Of a DNA stretch of 30,077 nucleotides, positions 1 to 7,580 are shown piece after piece (the first letter of the stretch is position 1; every line of letters begins with the position of its first letter). Under the pieces are notes generated by a model. That model had not been told where the DNA came from. It saw nothing but the letters and a program-made list of their open reading frames with translations, and did not search any database. Source of the stretch: Euryarchaeota archaeon UBA256 (lineage in GTDB: Archaea; Thermoplasmatota; Poseidoniia; Poseidoniales; Poseidoniaceae). A program made the position numbers and the translations under genes. The stretch spans positions 1 to 30,077 of the forward strand of contig DACE01000017.1 of assembly GCA_002494645.1 (NCBI GenBank), written 5' to 3'.

Positions 1-50
1 CAGCCAAAGAAGCTGCTGCCAAGGAAGCTGCTGCAAAGGGAGATGCCTGA
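1..50 (+). CDS. 3' end of an upstream complex I gene, probably nuoI (partial)
   Basis: The reading frame beginning at base 3 is open from the window edge to a TGA at 48-50 and encodes AKEAAAKEAAAKGDA. This is an alanine/lysine/glutamate tail with two EAAAK-type repeats, expected to form a rigid helix. In complex I operons the gene before nuoJ is usually nuoI, the two [4Fe-4S] cluster subunit, so a C-terminally extended NuoI is the simplest reading. That assignment rests only on gene order because no ferredoxin motif lies inside the window. The end of this gene overlaps or abuts the nuoJ start, as in a coupled operon. Confidence 0.55.
   Translation, partial: AKEAAAKEAAAKGDA
38..42 (+). promoter_or_regulatory. 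Ribosome binding site of nuoJ
   Basis: GGGAG lies 9 nt before the ATG at 52 and directly abuts the alternative ATG at 43, which is too close to use. It therefore decides the nuoJ start. It lies inside the last codons of the upstream gene. Confidence 0.5.
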
Positions 51-51
51 G

Positions 52-327
52 ATGGATGTCGCCAGTGCAGCCGAAACAGGAGTGTTTTTTCTCTTCGCCG
101 CCATCACGCTCGGAGGAGCCCTCGGCCTCATCTTCGCTCAGCGAGTCGCCCATTCGATGCTCTCGCTCATCTTTTGTTTCATGGCTGTCTCTGGCATCTT
201 TATTCTGCTCGGGGCTGAATTCCTTGCGGCCATTCAGATTCTTGTCTACCTCGCCAGCGTTGGTTTGGTAGTGCTGTTCGGTATTATGCTGACCCGTCGC
301 CAAATTCTTGAGGAGGACTTTGAATGA
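52..327 (+). CDS. nuoJ: NADH-quinone oxidoreductase subunit J, N-terminal half
   Basis: Membrane subunit of complex I (NuoJ/ND6 family), N-terminal part only, 91 residues. Three hydrophobic helices are visible, and the third contains LVYLASVGLVVLFGIML, matching the conserved NuoJ helix that carries the pi-bulge. An ATG also exists at 43, but it overlaps the upstream stop codon, whereas GGGAG at 38-42 lies 9 nt before the ATG at 52, so 52 is preferred. The family is normally about 165-200 residues. Here the remainder is encoded by the next ORF, which overlaps by four bases (ATGA at 324-327). Split nuoJ/fpoJ genes are known in archaea, so this is unlikely to be a sequencing frameshift. Confidence 0.88.
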   Translation: MDVASAAETGVFFLFAAITLGGALGLIFAQRVAHSMLSLIFCFMAVSGIFILLGAEFLAAIQILVYLASVGLVVLFGIMLTRRQILEEDFE

Positions 328-593
328 AGTTCATTTCCTTGTTCACTCGCATGGGTCTCCTCGCCCTTGGTTTCATCTTGGTGGCCGTGCTCAACGATGA
401 GGATGTTTGGAGTAATCCAAGTGCCACCACTCCAACGACCTCAGGCCTTGCAGATTCTTTGCTGCACGATTGGGGCTTAGCTCTCTTGGCCCTCGGTCTG
501 TTGATGGCCATGGCCATGATGGGTGCCGCCTACCTCGTTCGTGACGAGCGAATGGAGAATCTCTTGTGGGAGTTTGGAGGTGAAGAAGAATGA
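324..593 (+). CDS. NADH-quinone oxidoreductase subunit J, C-terminal half
   Basis: 89-residue membrane protein with an N-terminal helix (about residues 7-24), a polar loop, and a second helix (about 49-70) followed by an acidic end. Its place between the NuoJ N-terminal half and NuoK, with four-base ATGA overlaps on both sides, identifies it as the second part of a split NuoJ. By itself the sequence is weakly conserved, so the identification depends largely on context. A purine-rich GAGGAGG about 10 nt before the start can serve as ribosome site. It would sit in the membrane arm of complex I next to NuoK. Confidence 0.75.
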   Translation: MKFISLFTRMGLLALGFILVAVLNDEDVWSNPSATTPTTSGLADSLLHDWGLALLALGLLMAMAMMGAAYLVRDERMENLLWEFGGEEE

Positions 594-892
594 TTGATCC
601 AGCATGGGTTTCTGGTCTATCAGCGCTTTTGTTTGTGATTGGCCTCGCTGGGGCCTTCACCCGAAAGAACGCCATCATCGTTTTGATGTGCATTGAATTG
701 ATGCTCAATGCTGCGAACATGCAGTTTGCCGCAGCAGCCGTTCACCACGGCGACACGACCGGATGGGTCTACACCATTTTTGCCATCGCCATCGCTGCAA
801 GCGAAGTAGCGATTGGCCTTGCTATCTTCTTGGCCATGTACGGTCAACACGAATCGATTACGCTGGACGACGTGAACGTCCTGAGGAACTGA
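590..892 (+). CDS. nuoK: NADH-quinone oxidoreductase subunit K
   Basis: NuoK/ND4L/MrpC-family subunit of the complex I membrane arm, 100 residues with three transmembrane helices, which is the usual length. The two buried glutamates that the family uses in proton transfer are visible: one in MCIELMLNAAN on helix 2 and one in AASEVAIGLA on helix 3. The start overlaps the stop of the preceding gene (ATGA) and is preceded by GGAGGTGA, a near-perfect match to the archaeal anti-Shine-Dalgarno. NuoL follows after 9 nt. Confidence 0.96.
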   Translation: MIDPAWVSGLSALLFVIGLAGAFTRKNAIIVLMCIELMLNAANMQFAAAAVHHGDTTGWVYTIFAIAIAASEVAIGLAIFLAMYGQHESITLDDVNVLRN

Positions 893-901
893 GGTGAAAT
901 T

Positions 902-3481
902 ATGGCAGCGAGTGCAGGCAGTTCCGTCATCGTCGAAAGTACCGCAGCGCAATATGCGCCGCTCATCATTCTCCTCCCGATGTTAGCATTCCCCATCATC
1001 TTGCTTTTCGGCAAGTTGTACAATGGAGAAAAGTTCTGGAAAGACAACCTCAAGGAAGGCGGTCTCATCGCCCTCCCCGTCATGGGTGCGAGCCTGTTGC
1101 TTGCCCTGTGGCTTATTTCTGACTTCATCGGCGCTTACGGTGGTGTACAGAAACTCTCTGATTGGACCTGGTTCACCTCAAGTATTTGGGAATCAGGCTT
1201 CGCCACGCAGGAAGTAAGTTTTGGTTTCGGCATTCACGTTGACCACATCACCGTACTGCTGCTCTTTGTAGCATCCTTCCTCTGTCTGTTGATCAATACT
1301 TTTGCAGTCGGTTACATGAACACGGACCCCATCAACGACAACCGAAACCATCGATTCTATGCTGAATTCGTTCTGTTCTGCTCCGGTATGCTCGGCATGG
1401 TCCTTGCAGATTCCTTCCTCTGGTTGTTCATCTTCTGGGAATTGATGGGCCTCTGTTCCTATCTCCTTATCGGGTTCTACTACGAACGCCCCAGTGCTGC
1501 TTATGCCGCCAAGAAAGCCTTCCTCACCACTCGTGTGGGTGACGTTTTCCTCATGGTCGGTTTGGCCATGATGTGGTACCTCTTCGGCTCACTTGACTAC
1601 GATGTCGTCTTTGACAAATATGAGATCAAGGCCGTTGCAGAAACCAACGCCAGCATGCTCGCTTGGTCACTCGGCCTCATGTTTATCGGGGCCGTCGGCA
1701 AATCTGCTCAATTCCCGCTTCACGTTTGGCTGCCAGATGCAATGGAAGGGCCGACACCCGTTTCCGCTCTGATTCACGCTGCTACGATGGTCAACGCTGG
1801 CCTCTACCTCGTAGCCCGCATGTTCCCCTTCTTCGGGGCTGAGGCCTTGCACGGTGAACTCGCTGACCTGGCCTTCATCATCGCAGCGATTGGCGGTACG
1901 ACTGCTGTCATGGCAGCAGCCATCGCGTTCGTACAAGACGATTTGAAGAAAGTCCTGGCGTACTCGACGATGTCTCAACTTGCCTACATCTTCACTGGAC
2001 TTGGTGCTGCACTCTATCTCGCCAACACCTTGCACTGGCACGAATACCTCACTGACGGGACAAAGAACCCCGATTATTACGTGAACCACGCCATCGTGAT
2101 CGTAGCCTTTGGAGCTGCCCTCTTCCACCTGTTCAACCACGCCATGGCCAAAGGAATGCTCTTCATGGCCAGCGGAGCGGTTATTCACGAAGTGCACCAT
2201 GCCCACCATCACCTACATCATCACGACCATGATGAATCGCATCATGATACGCCAGAGGAACTCATCATGTTGGCCAACTACCTCGAGGCTAACGGGCAAA
2301 CAGCGTTTGATTTCTTCTCCAGCATTGATTTGGATGGTTCGGGTGAAATTGATACCTATGAATTCCAAACGGCCCTCAAGAAGGCCGATGTCGTTGATTT
2401 GCCTCCGTGGGAAATGGCGCCTTTGATGAAAGCCCTCGACCTTGACGGTAATGGAAGCATCAACGTACCTGAGTTGGATTTGACGCTCGGACGCATCCGT
2501 AAGGAAATCGAAGAAGGTCACCATGACGACCATCACGATGACTTTGACGCTCAGTCAATGGATAACATGGGTGGTTTGGCGTCCAAGATGCCTTTGACCG
2601 CTACGGCCATGTTGGTCGGTTCACTCTCCATCATGGGATTCCCGCTCATCGGCGGATTCTGGTCAAAGGAAGGAATCATCGCCAATACATGGCGTGTCGC
2701 TCTTGAAGACCCTCGCTTCATGTATCCTGCTCTCTGTGTTCTTTTGGGCGCAGGAATGACGGGCTTCTACATGTCACGTATGTGGCTCAAGACCTTTGCC
2801 GGCTCTCCAAAAGGCGAGGTTGCAGCCCACGTCGGCCCGACCAATACGTGGATCAAAACGCCGCTGTTCATTCTGACCTTCTTCAGCCTCGCTGGTATTT
2901 TGTTCGCTAGCATGGGCTTTACGCATTGGGCTCCCGACATCGAGTACGGCTTGATGTCTGACCACGGTGGTCTGTGGGGTGGATTCCTCTACGAGATGGA
3001 ACACGTCTTTGCTAATGAGAAAGCCTTCTTCTTCATTCTCACCTACGTGGCCCTGTTCATCGGTGCCGTTGTTGGACCTGGTATGGCTCTCTCGCTTTAT
3101 GGAGGCGCCCTTGACGAAGGTGAAGAAGCCAAGGCTTGGTTCACTCCCGTGTTGGCCCTCAACGCCGCTGTTAAGGGGCGCTACCACTGGGACAATTCCT
3201 CCTTTGCGCAATCCGGCTTCGCTACTGCCCTCAGCAACCGTCTGTACTTCGACCATTACTACGACATGGCCATGTTGAAAATCGTCGCTGCTTTCTCTTT
3301 CAAGTCTGCGGAAGCTGATTCAAAGGTTATTGATGGAACCATCAAGACCATCGAGCGCACATCGCAGCAATTGTCCACAAAATTGCGGGCATTGACCACC
3401 GGTTCTGCACGTGATTACATCCTCATGGCTGCGGTTGGTACGCTGACGCTCTTTGCTCTCATTTGGGGGGTGATTGCATGA
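902..3481 (+). CDS. nuoL: NADH-quinone oxidoreductase subunit L with an EF-hand/His-rich insertion
   Basis: Antiporter-like, proton-pumping subunit of complex I (NuoL/ND5). Core motifs are intact: FWELMGLCSYLLIGFYY with key Glu at about residue 180, and GKSAQFPLHVWLPDAMEGPTP with key Lys at about 267. The protein is 859 residues against roughly 610-670 for typical NuoL. Most of the excess is an insertion at about residues 430-552, placed between the conserved GAVIHE helix end and the MGGL..KMPLT segment that in ordinary NuoL are only a few residues apart. The insert holds a His-rich stretch, two canonical EF-hand loops (residues 476-487 and 513-524), and a second His/Asp cluster (540-548). 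A lateral-helix-like C-terminus ends in a transmembrane segment. The ribosome site GAGGTGA lies at 891-897. The frame is continuous through the insert. Confidence 0.97.
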   Translation: MAASAGSSVIVESTAAQYAPLIILLPMLAFPIILLFGKLYNGEKFWKDNLKEGGLIALPVMGASLLLALWLISDFIGAYGGVQKLSDWTWFTSSIWESGFATQEVSFGFGIHVDHITVLLLFVASFLCLLINTFAVGYMNTDPINDNRNHRFYAEFVLFCSGMLGMVLADSFLWLFIFWELMGLCSYLLIGFYYERPSAAYAAKKAFLTTRVGDVFLMVGLAMMWYLFGSLDYDVVFDKYEIKAVAETNASMLAWSLGLMFIGAVGKSAQFPLHVWLPDAMEGPTPVSALIHAATMVNAGLYLVARMFPFFGAEALHGELADLAFIIAAIGGTTAVMAAAIAFVQDDLKKVLAYSTMSQLAYIFTGLGAALYLANTLHWHEYLTDGTKNPDYYVNHAIVIVAFGAALFHLFNHAMAKGMLFMASGAVIHEVHHAHHHLHHHDHDESHHDTPEELIMLANYLEANGQTAFDFFSSIDLDGSGEIDTYEFQTALKKADVVDLPPWEMAPLMKALDLDGNGSINVPELDLTLGRIRKEIEEGHHDDHHDDFDAQSMDNMGGLASKMPLTATAMLVGSLSIMGFPLIGGFWSKEGIIANTWRVALEDPRFMYPALCVLLGAGMTGFYMSRMWLKTFAGSPKGEVAAHVGPTNTWIKTPLFILTFFSLAGILFASMGFTHWAPDIEYGLMSDHGGLWGGFLYEMEHVFANEKAFFFILTYVALFIGAVVGPGMALSLYGGALDEGEEAKAWFTPVLALNAAVKGRYHWDNSSFAQSGFATALSNRLYFDHYYDMAMLKIVAAFSFKSAEADSKVIDGTIKTIERTSQQLSTKLRALTTGSARDYILMAAVGTLTLFALIWGVIA
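2186..2557 (+). other. EF-hand pair flanked by His-rich segments, inserted in NuoL
   Basis: Coding sub-region for NuoL residues about 429-552. Loop 1 is DLDGSGEIDTYEF (residues 476-488), with ligand positions D476, D478, S480, E482 backbone, D484 and E487. Loop 2 is DLDGNGSINVPEL (513-525), with D513, D515, N517, S519 backbone, N521 and E524. Both fit the 12-residue calcium-binding EF-hand consensus, including the glycine at position 6 and the bidentate glutamate at 12. The flanks are rich in His and Asp (residues 429-447 and 540-548) and could bind transition metals. Calcium binding is inferred from the motif, not shown. Confidence 0.93.
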
Positions 3482-5136
3482 TTGATTGGATTTCTATCCC
3501 CCTCGTTGGTCTACCTCTGGTCAGCAGTTTGGTCCTCCTCGCCTTTGTTGCTAATGCCGACGGTTCGACGCGAGAACGTTTGGGCTCAACCATCAGAATG
3601 GTCTCCCTTGTCATCTCGTTAGCCATGCTCGCCTTGACGACCATGATGTTCTTCGCTCAAAGCCAATCGCTCATGTATGAGGCCCTCGGACTTGACAAGG
3701 CCTTGGACTGGACAGGTCTTGGTTTCGGTTCATTCAACTTTGAATTCCGCTACATGTGGATTGAAGCCTTGGGAATTCACTGGAGTGTCGGTGTTGATGC
3801 TTTGTCCTTCCCGATGGTCTGGTTGACAACATTCCTTCTGCCGGTTACCATCGTTGCGACATGGAATGAAAAGTACGCTGCAACCTACTTCCCTCTCATT
3901 TTGATGATGGGCGGGGCACTCATCGGTGTTTTCGTGGCTCTCGACCTCTTCATGTTCTATGTCTTCTGGGAGTTAACTCTCATTCCGATGTTCTTCTTGA
4001 TTCTCAAGTGGGGTGGTAAGGACCGAAAGTATGCGTCTCAGAAGTTCTTCATCTACACCTTCACCGCTTCAGTGGTGATGCTCCTCGGTTTGGTGACTCT
4101 GTACTTCCTTCAACCCGATCAGGCTCTTTCATACTCCGGGTCGTGGACTGGTCGTACCTTTGACATACCGACCTTGACCGCTCACGCCCAGCAAGGCAAT
4201 GCGGACGGTGCGTGGTTCCTCGGTGAAAGCATGCAAAAGATTCTCTTCGTCATGCTGATGCTTGGCTTCCTCGTCAAGTTGCCCTCAGTACCCTTCCACA
4301 CGTGGCTGCCCGACGCTCACGTCCAAGCACCAACCGGTGGTTCGATGCTGTTGGCCGGTGTGATGTTGAAGATGGGTGCTTACGGAATGTTCCGTCTCCC
4401 ACTGGCCTTCTTCCCTCACGCCGCCGAACATTTCCAGTTCTGGCTCTTGGCATTGGGAATGATTTCACTCGTATGGGGAGCCATCGTTTGTCTGGGCCAA
4501 ACCAATCTCAAGAAAATGGTCGCCTACTCCTCAGTATCTCACATGGGTGTAATTTTGATTGGCATCGCTACCATGCAACCCTTGGGATGGGCAGCAGCCC
4601 TCTTCATGATGTTCGCTCACGGAATCATCAGCCCGATGCTCTTCGCCGTTTGTGGGGCTTTCAAGCACCACTACCACAGCATGGAAATTGGCGCTATGCG
4701 AGGTATGGCTCAGCATTCACCTTGGCTGGCGACCTCGATGATGTTCGCATGGATGGCATCTCTCGGTCTTCCTTTATTGGCTGGCTTCGTTGCTGAATTG
4801 ATGATGTTCCTTGCGCTGTGGCATTTCCTTGCCGCTAACGACTGGAGTGTGTTGTGGATGGTTGGACCAGCCCTTGTACTCGCTCTCACTGCAGCCTACT
4901 ACCTCTGGTCGATGCAACGCACGATTTTCGAGGGTGGGAAAGAAACGCAACCACCTGCAACTTTGCACGGAGAACCTGTTCCAGACATCGCAGACTCAGA
5001 GAAGTTTGCCATGATCATCATGGCCGTCTTCACCATCTTGTTTGGTGTCATGCCCTGGATTGCCCTCGACATGATGAACGGCTGGACCGTTGGCTTCTTT
5101 GAAACGCTGCTGATACCGATTTTGGGAGGTGCCTGA
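3478..5136 (+). CDS. nuoM: NADH-quinone oxidoreductase subunit M
   Basis: Antiporter-like proton-pumping subunit (NuoM/ND4), 552 residues and about 14 transmembrane helices. Conserved features are FWELTLIPMFFLI with the key Glu at about residue 165, VKLPSVPFHTWLPDAHVQAPT with the key Lys at about 267, and the QTNLKKMVAYSSVSHMG segment. The ATG at 3478 overlaps the nuoL stop (ATGA) and follows a G-rich ribosome site at 3465-3472. A TTG at 3463 is in frame but is disfavoured for that reason. The protein is slightly longer than bacterial NuoM because of extra loop residues between about 225 and 245. Confidence 0.97.
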   Translation: MIDWISIPLVGLPLVSSLVLLAFVANADGSTRERLGSTIRMVSLVISLAMLALTTMMFFAQSQSLMYEALGLDKALDWTGLGFGSFNFEFRYMWIEALGIHWSVGVDALSFPMVWLTTFLLPVTIVATWNEKYAATYFPLILMMGGALIGVFVALDLFMFYVFWELTLIPMFFLILKWGGKDRKYASQKFFIYTFTASVVMLLGLVTLYFLQPDQALSYSGSWTGRTFDIPTLTAHAQQGNADGAWFLGESMQKILFVMLMLGFLVKLPSVPFHTWLPDAHVQAPTGGSMLLAGVMLKMGAYGMFRLPLAFFPHAAEHFQFWLLALGMISLVWGAIVCLGQTNLKKMVAYSSVSHMGVILIGIATMQPLGWAAALFMMFAHGIISPMLFAVCGAFKHHYHSMEIGAMRGMAQHSPWLATSMMFAWMASLGLPLLAGFVAELMMFLALWHFLAANDWSVLWMVGPALVLALTAAYYLWSMQRTIFEGGKETQPPATLHGEPVPDIADSEKFAMIIMAVFTILFGVMPWIALDMMNGWTVGFFETLLIPILGGA

Positions 5137-5137
5137 T

Positions 5138-6838
5138 ATGGAAACGATGCAAGCATTTGACGATGGCTTTGCAACAGCCCTTGCTCCTGAAATTGTATTG
5201 GTCATTGGTATGTTCACGCTGATGATCGCACCCAACCTCGGCGATGCGAAGTTCCGAATTCCTCTCACACAAATTCGCATACCGTGGTTTTTCGGCGGAA
5301 AGCGAGGAGCGTTGGAAAGCGACCCTCGAATGCCCGGTCTGTTCGCATCGGTATTCTTCGTCCTTGCCTTCCTACTGGCGGCTCTTTCCTACGTCAATGG
5401 AATGAACGTGACCATGATTCAATCCGAAGGTGGCCATGACCTGCTCTTGGTCAACGAATTTAGCCGTATTTTTGAGTTGATTTTCTACGGAGCCCTTGCT
5501 CTTGCAAGTATTGCATCCATCAACCGCATTCCTGCCACAAGCCGGAACGACCGAAGCGCACTTGGACTCTACAACAACCGTCGTCAAGTTGATTTCTACA
5601 TTCTTCTCATGACGACTGGTCTTGGAATGTCCATTGTAGCCCTCGCTCAGGACTTGTTCTTGCTCTTCATCGGCTTGGAGTTGGCCTCCTTCTCAACCTA
5701 CGTCTTGGTTTCCTTCATGAAAGAGACCAAGGAAGGAACTGAAGCAGGAATGAAGTATTTCATCGTCGGCTCTGTTGCATCGGGTGTTGGGCTCTACGGA
5801 CTTTCTCTGCTCTATCTTTGGTCGGGCTCTCTGCAATTCACAGAATTGACGATAGCCTTTGCTGAAAACGGTATGGAACCTCTGCCACTCATCGCTCTTG
5901 GTATGCTCCTTGTCGGCTTCGGCTTCAAAGTCAGTGCGGCACCCTTCCACTTTGCTGCACCCGATGCTTACGCTGGGGCAACCAGTCCAGTCGCAGGTGT
6001 CTTGGCTACGGCCAGCAAGGCAATGGGTGTCATTGGATTGCTTCGAATTCTTCTCGTTGTAGCGTCTCCCGAAGCGACCGACGGTGCTGCCGTTTGGTTG
6101 GTGGCTCTCGCCGTTCTCTCCGTGGTCACCATGACATGGGGCAACCTCGCAGCTTTGGGTTCAACCAACCCCAAGCGCATGCTCGCCTACTCGTCGGTGG
6201 CACACGCTGGTTACATGTTGGCTGCCATTACGGCCATTGGTGCTCTCAACTGGGAGCCTGAACACCTCAATGTTAGCAATGATGCGGCACTCGCAGTCGT
6301 AACGGCACTCATCTTCCATCTGGTTGTTCTTGTTTGTTTCAAACTGGGAGCCTTCCTGGTACTCTCCATCTTAGAGAGCGAAAAGGGTGGCCACACCCTT
6401 GCTTCCTTGGGCGGTCTTGCCAAGCGAGAACCTTTCCTTGCTGCAACCATGTTCATCTTCATGATGTCACTTGCAGGTGTGCCTCCACTATCCGGTTTCG
6501 TCTCGAAACTGCTCGTGATTATGGGAATCGTCAAGGTTGCTTTGGTTGATGTCACCGTAAGTGGGAATCTAACCTTCAGCGACGTTCATTGGGTTTGGTA
6601 CCTCGCCTTGCTCATGGTGATCAATTCGGCAATCTCGGTCTTCTACTACCTTCGGGTTGGCCTGGTCATGTTCTTCCACGAACCTGAAGCAGGTCGTGAA
6701 GGGCCTCTGCCACAGGGGAAGTCGGTTCGTTTGGCCATCTTTGCCTGTTTGCTGACCACCCTGTACTTCGGTGTTGGCGCAGGTCAATTGATCGCCCTGT
6801 GTGAATCTGCAGCGAATGCTTTGGTCGGCGCTTGGTAG
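5138..6838 (+). CDS. nuoN: NADH-quinone oxidoreductase subunit N
   Basis: Third antiporter-like subunit (NuoN/ND2), 566 residues. It shows the family helix with LELASFSTYVLVSFMKE, the GFGFKVSAAPFHFAAPDAYAGA segment with its conserved Lys, and NPKRMLAYSSVAHAGYML. The ATG at 5138 is preceded by GGGAGG at 5124-5129 (8 nt spacing), so the in-frame GTG at 5129 is less likely. It is the last gene of the complex I run, and an 82-nt spacer then leads to aIF1A. NuoN is somewhat longer than the usual 480-500 residues because of a longer N-terminal loop (about residues 30-60) and an internal loop near 420-440. Confidence 0.96.
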   Translation: METMQAFDDGFATALAPEIVLVIGMFTLMIAPNLGDAKFRIPLTQIRIPWFFGGKRGALESDPRMPGLFASVFFVLAFLLAALSYVNGMNVTMIQSEGGHDLLLVNEFSRIFELIFYGALALASIASINRIPATSRNDRSALGLYNNRRQVDFYILLMTTGLGMSIVALAQDLFLLFIGLELASFSTYVLVSFMKETKEGTEAGMKYFIVGSVASGVGLYGLSLLYLWSGSLQFTELTIAFAENGMEPLPLIALGMLLVGFGFKVSAAPFHFAAPDAYAGATSPVAGVLATASKAMGVIGLLRILLVVASPEATDGAAVWLVALAVLSVVTMTWGNLAALGSTNPKRMLAYSSVAHAGYMLAAITAIGALNWEPEHLNVSNDAALAVVTALIFHLVVLVCFKLGAFLVLSILESEKGGHTLASLGGLAKREPFLAATMFIFMMSLAGVPPLSGFVSKLLVIMGIVKVALVDVTVSGNLTFSDVHWVWYLALLMVINSAISVFYYLRVGLVMFFHEPEAGREGPLPQGKSVRLAIFACLLTTLYFGVGAGQLIALCESAANALVGAW

Positions 6839-6908
6839 AACCCATAGCGCCTTGAATCGGTGCGACTTGATGTGATGCCTTCAAGAAGGGTTGTCCGTTA
6901 GGAATGAC

Positions 6909-6915
6909 AGGTGAG
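6909..6915 (+). promoter_or_regulatory. Ribosome binding site fixing the TTG start of aIF1A
   Basis: AGGTGAG ends 5 nt before a TTG at 6921. An in-frame TGA stands at 6918-6920, so no longer N-terminus is possible, and the next in-frame ATG lies inside the conserved fold. The site therefore supports an uncommon TTG start. The 82-nt spacer upstream also contains a short perfect inverted repeat (CCTTC-AA-GAAGG, 6878-6889) of unknown role. Confidence 0.6.
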
Positions 6916-6920
6916 ACTGA

Positions 6921-7571
6921 TTGGGTCGCAGACATGAGGAGAAAGTAGACGTCGAGGAACTTGCGCGTCTCGAGAATCCAGAAGGTGTCAGCGACGGAAA
7001 AATCCGTGTCAAAATGCCCAACAAAAAAGTCAACGAAATGTTCGCCTTAGCCCAGCAGATTTTGGGTGGGCGCCGCGTCACTGTATTGTGTGCTGATGGC
7101 GAAACTCGAATGGCTCGTATTCCCGGAAAAATGCGTCGCCGTCAATGGGTTCGCGAAGGAGATTTGATCATCGTTTGGCCTTGGGATTTCCAAGATTCAA
7201 AAGCAGATGTCAAACATCGCTACACCAAGACACAAGCCATGTATCTTTCACGCAAAGGGGTTCTTCCTGACGACGTTGACATGTTCGGCATGGGTGTGTC
7301 CTTTGATGATGACGGTGAGCATGATGATCTGTTCAGTTCCGGAGATTTGTCTGAAGAACCTCCAGAAGTTGAAGCGGCCTCTGAAGAAGAAGACCTCTTC
7401 GCTGATGATGACAGTGATGACCTCTTCGCAGATGACGCTGATGATGAAGTCGTTGAACAGAGCGATGAAGTAGAGGCTCAAGAAGAACCAGAAACTCCTG
7501 AACCCGTCACTGAAGAGGGCGTTGACGACGATGACGACGATGACGACGACATTGACGCCTTATTTGCATGA
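6921..7571 (+). CDS. eif1A: Translation initiation factor aIF1A with a long acidic C-terminal tail
   Basis: Archaeal homologue of eIF1A/IF1, which binds the A site of the small subunit during initiation. Residues about 27-110 hold the S1/OB-type fold with family signatures LGGRRVTVLCADGETRMARI, PGKMRRRQWVREGD and WPWDFQDSKADV. Usual archaeal aIF1A proteins are about 95-115 residues. This one is 216 because of an Asp/Glu-rich tail from about residue 120, with four related DLF/ALF motifs and a final run DDDDDIDALFA. Eukaryotic eIF1A also has an acidic tail, and the end of that tail contacts eIF5B. The start is TTG. RIO1 kinase follows after 9 nt with its ribosome site over the stop codon, so the two are probably one operon. 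Confidence 0.95.
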   Translation: MGRRHEEKVDVEELARLENPEGVSDGKIRVKMPNKKVNEMFALAQQILGGRRVTVLCADGETRMARIPGKMRRRQWVREGDLIIVWPWDFQDSKADVKHRYTKTQAMYLSRKGVLPDDVDMFGMGVSFDDDGEHDDLFSSGDLSEEPPEVEAASEEEDLFADDDSDDLFADDADDEVVEQSDEVEAQEEPETPEPVTEEGVDDDDDDDDDIDALFA

Positions 7572-7580
7572 GGTTCAAGC

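Noticed and set aside
284..720. nuoJ frameshift or pseudogene
   Set aside because: The two halves overlap by ATGA, each has a reasonable ribosome site, and split nuoJ/fpoJ genes are known in archaea.
2186..2557. Assembly chimera producing the NuoL insertion
   Set aside because: The frame is continuous on both sides, and codon use and base composition match the rest of the gene. It is kept as a real domain, although long-read confirmation would be needed for certainty.
7290..7565. DNA tandem repeat (GAT/GAA/GAC-rich)
   Set aside because: The low-complexity run is explained by the Asp/Glu-rich tail of aIF1A, and codons vary between GAT, GAC, GAA and GAG rather than repeating a DNA unit.
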